Shown: positions 22,509-27,647 of the stretch, in pieces
How positions within the stretch are numbered: the stretch's first letter is position 1
Layout of the letters: every line of letters begins with the position of its first letter
Source: Pelargonium cotyledonis
Taxonomy: Eukaryota; Streptophyta; Magnoliopsida; Geraniales; Geraniaceae
Direction: 5' to 3'
NCBI GenBank assembly: GCA_036897625.1
Contig: JAYMTA010000505.1
Coordinates: forward strand, 1 to 27,647
DNA: 27,647 nucleotides
The notes under the pieces: model-generated
Seen by the model: only the letters and a program-made list of their open reading frames with translations
What the model was told of the DNA's origin: nothing
The model's database searches: none
Made by a program: the position numbers and the translations under genes

Positions 22509-25500
22509 TTAAGAGTATGATCGGATCAGCTTGAAGCTTTGGAGGCTTCGAGCTTTGAAGAAGTTTCCAAGGAGATACCCTATAGATGTCTCTTGAGGAG
22601 GAGGAGGCTGTTTTGGAAGATTTGTCTCATGTTTCACCTTCAACAAGTTATGGCCAATCTGCCGGCAGATTGACTCCACGATCTTGGGGTCAACGGGACT
22701 TCCGGTCACATCTGTGACGTAGAAAGTATCTTTGGCTTTCCCGCCTTTTGTGGAGATTTCTGCTCTCTTGATGCACATGCCATTCTCCCGGAATATTCTC
22801 GTGATGTCTGAGAGGAGCCCAACCCTGTCTTCCGCGCGCAATTCAAGCTCCAGTCCCTGCGCGGATGATGGCAGCTAGGGTTACGTAAAGAATCAGAAGC
22901 AATGAAGAATGTTGCTCAATTGAATGTTAAATGTATACTAAAACGCAAACCATTTAGGTGATCTTGTCAGATTCGTGTAAAACTTTGCTTGACCCGCCTA
23001 ACTCGCTTTATTAAACGGATCATGGAACTCATTCAATAATTCACCCGTTTAGGGACCCATTGAAGAATAAAATGGTAATTTGTATACGAGTTGTGTCAAT
23101 AGTGACCCATTTTATAGAATACTCAACTTCGAACATAACAGACACTACTTGTGAACACAAATTGCCACTCCTACCTCATATGCCCGTCTTTCAATGGCTG
23201 CTTCAAGACACTGCATAACACGTTCCCTCTCAGCTTCCGAGCTTATAGGAAGTCCATCAACGTGTCGTATATAGAATTCCTAGACAATCAAAAGGCATGA
23301 GATTCAGATAATAATATAAACCAAATCATAAGTTACAACGCAGATTGAATGAGTCTTAAAACTGATACTAAAGATTTATCAATGGAGAACAGGTATCAGA
23401 ACTGCCATCTCTAGTCAGTATCACTTCATTGATTGTGCAAATTAAAATTTTCAGCGATAGCAATTTTCGTGCACAAAAAAATATTACCTGATAAGCTTCC
23501 TTCTCACCCGTGTGGACCATACCGTGAAAGACTACATATTCCATGTCCGTCAGCGTGCATATGATGTCAAACAGCAGTTTTGGTCGATCCTTTGATCTCA
23601 TAGTAATGATTGTATAATCTTTCTCAATACAATCCAACACAGTTACGTGTGGTCTCGAGCTCTTATTAACGACACCTCCAAGTCCTGCCTGTTCAACCCT
23701 TTCATAGTCCCTGTCAGCGAACATAATCTGATGCAACCTTCTCTCCCTATGCGTAACCCCGGGAGGCGAAAGTGTCATTTTCACCGTGTTGAAGTCATTG
23801 TTTCCTCGAAGAACATTGCAAAGCAATTCCTTTATTGTCGAAAGACGTTTTGGATCCTTGATTGCACAACCTGTTGCATCATCCGTGACATGAACTACAG
23901 CGGCCGCTCTAGCATTGTGTGTCCATATCTCAGCGTTTACCACGTTACAGTGAAGGTCTGCTAGAACTGCACACACTTCAGAAAATAAACCAGGTCTGTT
24001 GGTACCGGTGAGTTCGATTGATGTGTGCTCTTCTGAGGGCATCACCCCTACAGACTCTCTCAATGAGGGATAGAAAATGTCATCACTTTCAAGTCTCTGC
24101 AAAATTGAGTATTGATAGGATCTCTTGAGATTTAAGTACATAGAGAAACATCACTAAAAATGAATGTAGAAATAAAGTGAGATTTGTTAAATTGAGACAC
24201 TAAAATCTTCTGAATTCAACTGGGCACTCTGTTCCCACAAAGTGGGTATGACCGTGAGGTTGATAGCTAATAATGTGACGTCTTTTTGTGGGCGTGAGCG
24301 ATAACTAATAAGGTGGCAAGTTTCATTGGTTTGGTTTACCCTAAACCAAAAAGTTCATTACCTTCTTTTTTCTCTATGATAAAAGTCTACATTTCCAAGG
24401 CGGAAAACTAAACCAAGTGTATAAATCCAACACAAAATAAGATATGTCTATCTATAACATGGATTGGCGTATAAAGTCTACTCCTCTACGAGGCTGCATT
24501 ATGTAATTCATTCTACATGGTAAAAGTCCAAAGATAAATGCAAATAATCCAAGAACCGAAAACCCGATCTTCCCAAAAAATAAAATTCATTAAACTAACT
24601 CCTACTTCACATAGCGCTCACTTCGGTAGCTGTCAAATAGTGGGTGTGCGTTACAACTAAAAACTTTTAGAAGATATGGTAATATAAGAATTAGCTTGGT
24701 TTCATTCAAATTCTTGCATCTTCGTAAAGAAACAACAAATCTCAGTTATTTTCACTTAAGCAGAATCTATAAAATATACACACACACACACATAAAGAAA
24801 CACAAATTGCGGATAAAATCCTTACCCGTTGGATATAGTTAAGGACTTCCTTGTCTCTTATTTTGTTACCATCATTGTCGATCACATTAAACACTGAAAC
24901 AACGACACATAATACGTTGCTAAACAAAGTATAAGTTTTAAAATCTTCATTCACTTAATTAGGCTGAGAAAGGACAAAACCTACCATCCATGAACCAACC
25001 TCCATCCGATGAGATGTACGCTTTTGTTATTATGAGATTCAAATCCGTAAGCACTTGAATAACGTCCAAGAGGATTCCATGTTTGTTAACACTGTCCACC
25101 TGAACAGAATTGAACCAATTTCAAGACCTAATAAAAATCCATAACAATCCCATTTGCTGGTTCAACTTTATTTCAATATTGAAACAATCCAATAAACACA
25201 AGTCATACTTGGATAACAGTTGCATTCTCGCAAGCCTTGTTGTCAATCACAACTCTGCAACAACAAAAGGCAAATCAGATAACTTGTTGACGAATAGGAA
25301 GATTATATACGTGAAGACCAAAAAAATTCACTAAAAATATTATATTCATCCCATACCTATACAAACAAAAGGGAAGAAGACAAATTGTATTCGTTAATCG
25401 AATTTGCATAGCAATTTCATATTCACCTCTACCACAAGTGATTATTCTAATCATTCTCATTCATTATTTTCCTCTTCTTCCAATTATTAACTAATTTTGC

Positions 25501-26180
25501 TGTAAATTTGTGAATAAAATAAAACATGCACGCACAAGAACACAACACTCAACTCAGTTCCTTTTTGTAATAATTTACAAAATCTGTTGTTAAATTGTGA
25601 GTAACACGCGCACGCACACATATAACACTCAGCTCAATTGTTCGAGTAAATTTCCTTTGATTTCTCACTCTCTCAACAGCCAAAAACAGCAACACATATT
25701 AAGGACATAAAAACCTAATTAACAAATAAATGGGTAAGAACTCAGAACAAACAAAGTAGCAGCACACAAATTCCCAGTTGAGGTTCAAGAAAAAATATAA
25801 TACACAAGACCCAACAACCATAACACCTTAACGAAAATACCCAGAAACCCATAACACAAAAGAAATCAAACAAATTGTATGAATACACACACTTAAATCA
25901 GCTTAACAGCCAAAAAGAGCAACACATACAAAATGAAGGACACAAACCTAATTAACAAACAAATCAGAAGCACATAAAATTTCAATCTAAGCTTCAGCAG
26001 AAGAAAAAATCACCAAAACCCTACAAATAAAAACAAGTCAACTAAAATACCCAGAAAGCCATAGTACAATTAGTCAAACAAATTATATATGTAAGCATAC
26101 AAAAATTAAATTAAATTTGCAGAGAGTACATACCTAGGTGGGTTCATCCTCCGGATGAGCTTCGCATACTCGTCGTCCAT
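22509..26180 (-). CDS. ACT domain-containing protein ACR (ACR4-like)
   Basis: ACR proteins are plant four-ACT-domain proteins thought to sense amino acids, by analogy with bacterial GlnD. Exons are 26180-26134, 25254-25209, 25099-24985, 24893-24826, 24096-23488, 23279-23175 and 22856-22509 (TAA), 1338 bases encoding 445 aa. All junctions are GT..AG and in frame. The start [21 protein letters not shown] and the end LIRSYS are diagnostic of ACR3/4/6-type members. ACT domains lie at about residues 27-105 ([14 protein letters not shown]), 116-195 ([25 protein letters not shown]), 252-330 ([18 protein letters not shown]) and 331-405 ([18 protein letters not shown]). Each keeps the Gly-Leu/Leu-Leu ligand-loop pattern. 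Intron 1 holds a tandem duplication and intron 6 a decayed repeat. The paralog is not certain. Confidence 0.94.
22950..23175. repeat. CGGGT-type decayed element in ACR intron 6
   Basis: This fills most of the intron between exons 6 and 7. It has TTGACCCGCCTAACTCGC, CACCCGTTTAGGGACCC, AGTGACCCATTTTAT and the end AACACAAATTGCCACTCCTA, which matches the usual terminal form of a very common plant non-autonomous repeat. The end sits right at the exon 6 splice donor. The assignment rests on sequence style, not on an alignment. Confidence 0.5.
24777..24793. repeat. (AC)n microsatellite in ACR intron 4
   Basis: Eight AC units in a row lie about 30 bases downstream of the exon 4 donor on the transcribed strand, where they read as GT units. 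Confidence 0.85.
25675..26100. repeat. Two-copy tandem duplication in ACR intron 1
   Basis: AACAGCCAAAAACAGCAACA at 25675 recurs as AACAGCCAAAAAGAGCAACA at 25915, a 240-base period. Both copies continue AAGGACA, AACCTAATTAACAAA, CAGAA/CAGAAG, TTGAGGTTCAAG or TAAGCTTCAG, and AAAATACCCAGAAA. The second copy ends about 30 bases before the exon 1 donor. Confidence 0.85.
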
Positions 26181-26330
26181 CTCTTGAATTTGAATTGAGC
26201 TCCTCAATCTCCCAATCTCCCAGAAACAGAGGACCTGAAGCTCAACCCCAACCCCAACCCAGGAGGCTCACGAAATACGAAGAGAAATTAAGAACAACCC
26301 ATGATTCATAAATATATATAAACAGATGGG
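26181..26330 (-). promoter_or_regulatory. 5' UTR and core promoter of the ACR gene
   Basis: A TATATATA tract at 26312-26319 lies about 135 bases upstream of the ATG at 26180, a suitable TATA box. Start of transcription would be near 26285. The leader contains a G-rich run on the coding strand (three runs of GGG/GGGG separated by TT, about 26237-26262). Confidence 0.5.
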
Positions 26331-27647
26331 TTCGTCGAAATCAAGCTGGCATTTGAAGAATCCTAGTCCTATTCTACGATTCTTTGCTCCAATATCCAAG
26401 GAGACAACGAAAATACAGAGAAAAAATAGAAAATTAAAAAACAGAGTACACAACTTTAAAAAAAAAGGTGTGTATTGGACCTTTCGGCTCAAGCAAACAA
26501 CTCAGGTCTGTTTTGACCGTCCTGCCCTTTTTTGGGATTTTGCCACATGGACGTGTTTGATTCGTGGATGGAACGGTTATTTGCTGCCCGCGGTCACCGT
26601 CCTTGTTGAGCTCTGGGTCTGTGCGCGAGAACTGGACTGACTAGTGTTTGTGAGTCTTATTTACCATTTTGCCCTTCCTCTCTTTTTCCAAATAAAAAAT
26701 TGTTTTTCTCTTCCGAAATTGTATCAAATAAATAAGTGTCTAATTTTATTTATATTTTCGAAAAAACACTTATGTTAAAGCGGGAATTGTCCGCTTATTT
26801 TGATATATTTTTTTTTTGTCAAAGTCATTCACTTCAATAGTTGATGTTTTGATCTTAAATACTTGACATTGCAATGTCATATACTTGCAATAGAAAAATA
26901 ATTGTTAGCACAAATAGTTTAAAAGATAAGTGATATAGAGACAATTTGACACTTTCATGTGCTGAGAATGAGTTGAAGTTTGATCGACGCACTCAAATCG
27001 AGCATCCCGTCAAAATACATAGCCTTCGACTCTAATGTATGGTGTATTGGACCATTTTGAAAATGTTGAGAGATATGTTATGATTAATGTTACAGTAAAA
27101 TATATGTTTAATTACCTCTCGTTTTTCAAATAAAGTTTTCTTTAAATTTGTCATTGTGCTATAGTTTTGTTCCTACGTTATTGTGAATTATATCCATTTG
27201 TACAATTTTTAAAGCAAAAAATACATTATATGTTTAAATGGGTCATCTTCATGATGTATATATTACCGATAACGAATATCCATTATAGTTGTTATAGTTA
27301 ATAAACTAGCGATTATTTATATATTTTTTTGGATAGAACTAGTGATTATATTAGTGAGTGAGGTTAGGCTCTAATCTATACCCAAAAAAAAAAATCTAAA
27401 TTTAAATGGAACCATCCAATTATTAATATGATTGATCTATCTTTTATATTTTATCTTTTATCTTCATTATCTTATCTTCTTCTTGTGATGTTGAAGCCAT
27501 CTACGTGGACTTGTTGCAACACTTACACAACACATCCCATTTAATTGGTCATATGTGTGTGTGTGAAAAATATTAAAAATTACAAAGTTAAAGATAAAAA
27601 TATACTTCATTAGTATTGTATTATTTATTTATTTAATAATTAATTAT
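26331..27647. other. Upstream flank of ACR, no gene seen
   Basis: The first 320 bases have mixed composition and are probably the distal ACR promoter. From about 26650 the sequence is AT-rich with poly-T and poly-A runs and no credible coding region, RNA gene or mobile element end. The open frames at 26268-26492 and 26326-26640 show no family resemblance. Confidence 0.5.

Noticed and set aside
24240..24380. Possible relative of the 9274-9450 element (GGTTTACCCTAAACC and CCAAAAAG near 24345)
   Set aside because: Only one end could be recognised and no matching inverted left terminus was found.
26237..26262. G-quadruplex in the ACR 5' UTR
   Set aside because: Only three clear G-runs (GGG, GGGG, GGGG) are present, so a standard three-tier quadruplex is not supported.
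26326..26640. 104-aa open frame on the plus strand near the ACR promoter
   Set aside because: It spans AT-rich promoter sequence, is rich in Lys and Asn runs from poly-A, and resembles no family I know.

Overview
The window is nuclear DNA from a flowering plant, most likely a eudicot. It is AT-rich, its genes have short exons with GT..AG introns, and the gaps hold MITE-like elements and microsatellites. Every recognisable protein belongs to a plant family. I saw no organellar, bacterial or viral genes. I cannot name the species.

There are six loci. (1) On the minus strand, 2259 to the left edge, is the 5' part of a DHHC-type protein S-acyltransferase; its catalytic DHHC domain lies beyond the window. 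(2) On the minus strand, 8005-4291, is a complete five-exon receptor-like cytoplasmic kinase of the RLCK-VII/PBL type (408 aa). (3) On the plus strand, 11156-13504, is an intronless exocyst EXO70 gene of C-clade appearance (782 aa). (4) On the plus strand, 16137-17884, is an Ole e 1-family secreted protein gene with an in-frame TAA, so a pseudogene or null allele. (5) On the plus strand, 18917-21378, is a complete seven-exon gene for 60S ribosomal protein eL8 (L7a, 258 aa), with a textbook site II/telo-box/TATA promoter. (6) On the minus strand, 26180-22509, is a complete seven-exon four-ACT-domain ACR protein (445 aa). The exon models were spliced by hand. Frames close exactly across all junctions, and apart from the Ole e 1 stop no frame is broken.

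The genes do not form a pathway; this is ordinary plant gene neighbourhood. Loose thematic links are that EXO70C and many Ole e 1 proteins act in pollen or tip-growing cells, and that the kinase N-terminus looks like a substrate for S-acylation.

The most unusual structure is non-coding. At least seven places carry local 2-4 copy tandem duplications (35-260 bp units): the long first introns of the acyltransferase, kinase, eL8 and ACR genes, the last intron of the kinase, the region upstream of the Ole e 1 locus, and the eL8-ACR gap. The Ole e 1 intron also carries a long imperfect inverted repeat able to form a roughly 200-bp hairpin and a G-quadruplex motif. The acyltransferase has an apparent GC-AG intron whose donor abuts a compound microsatellite. 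I found no convincing evidence of an undescribed multi-gene system.
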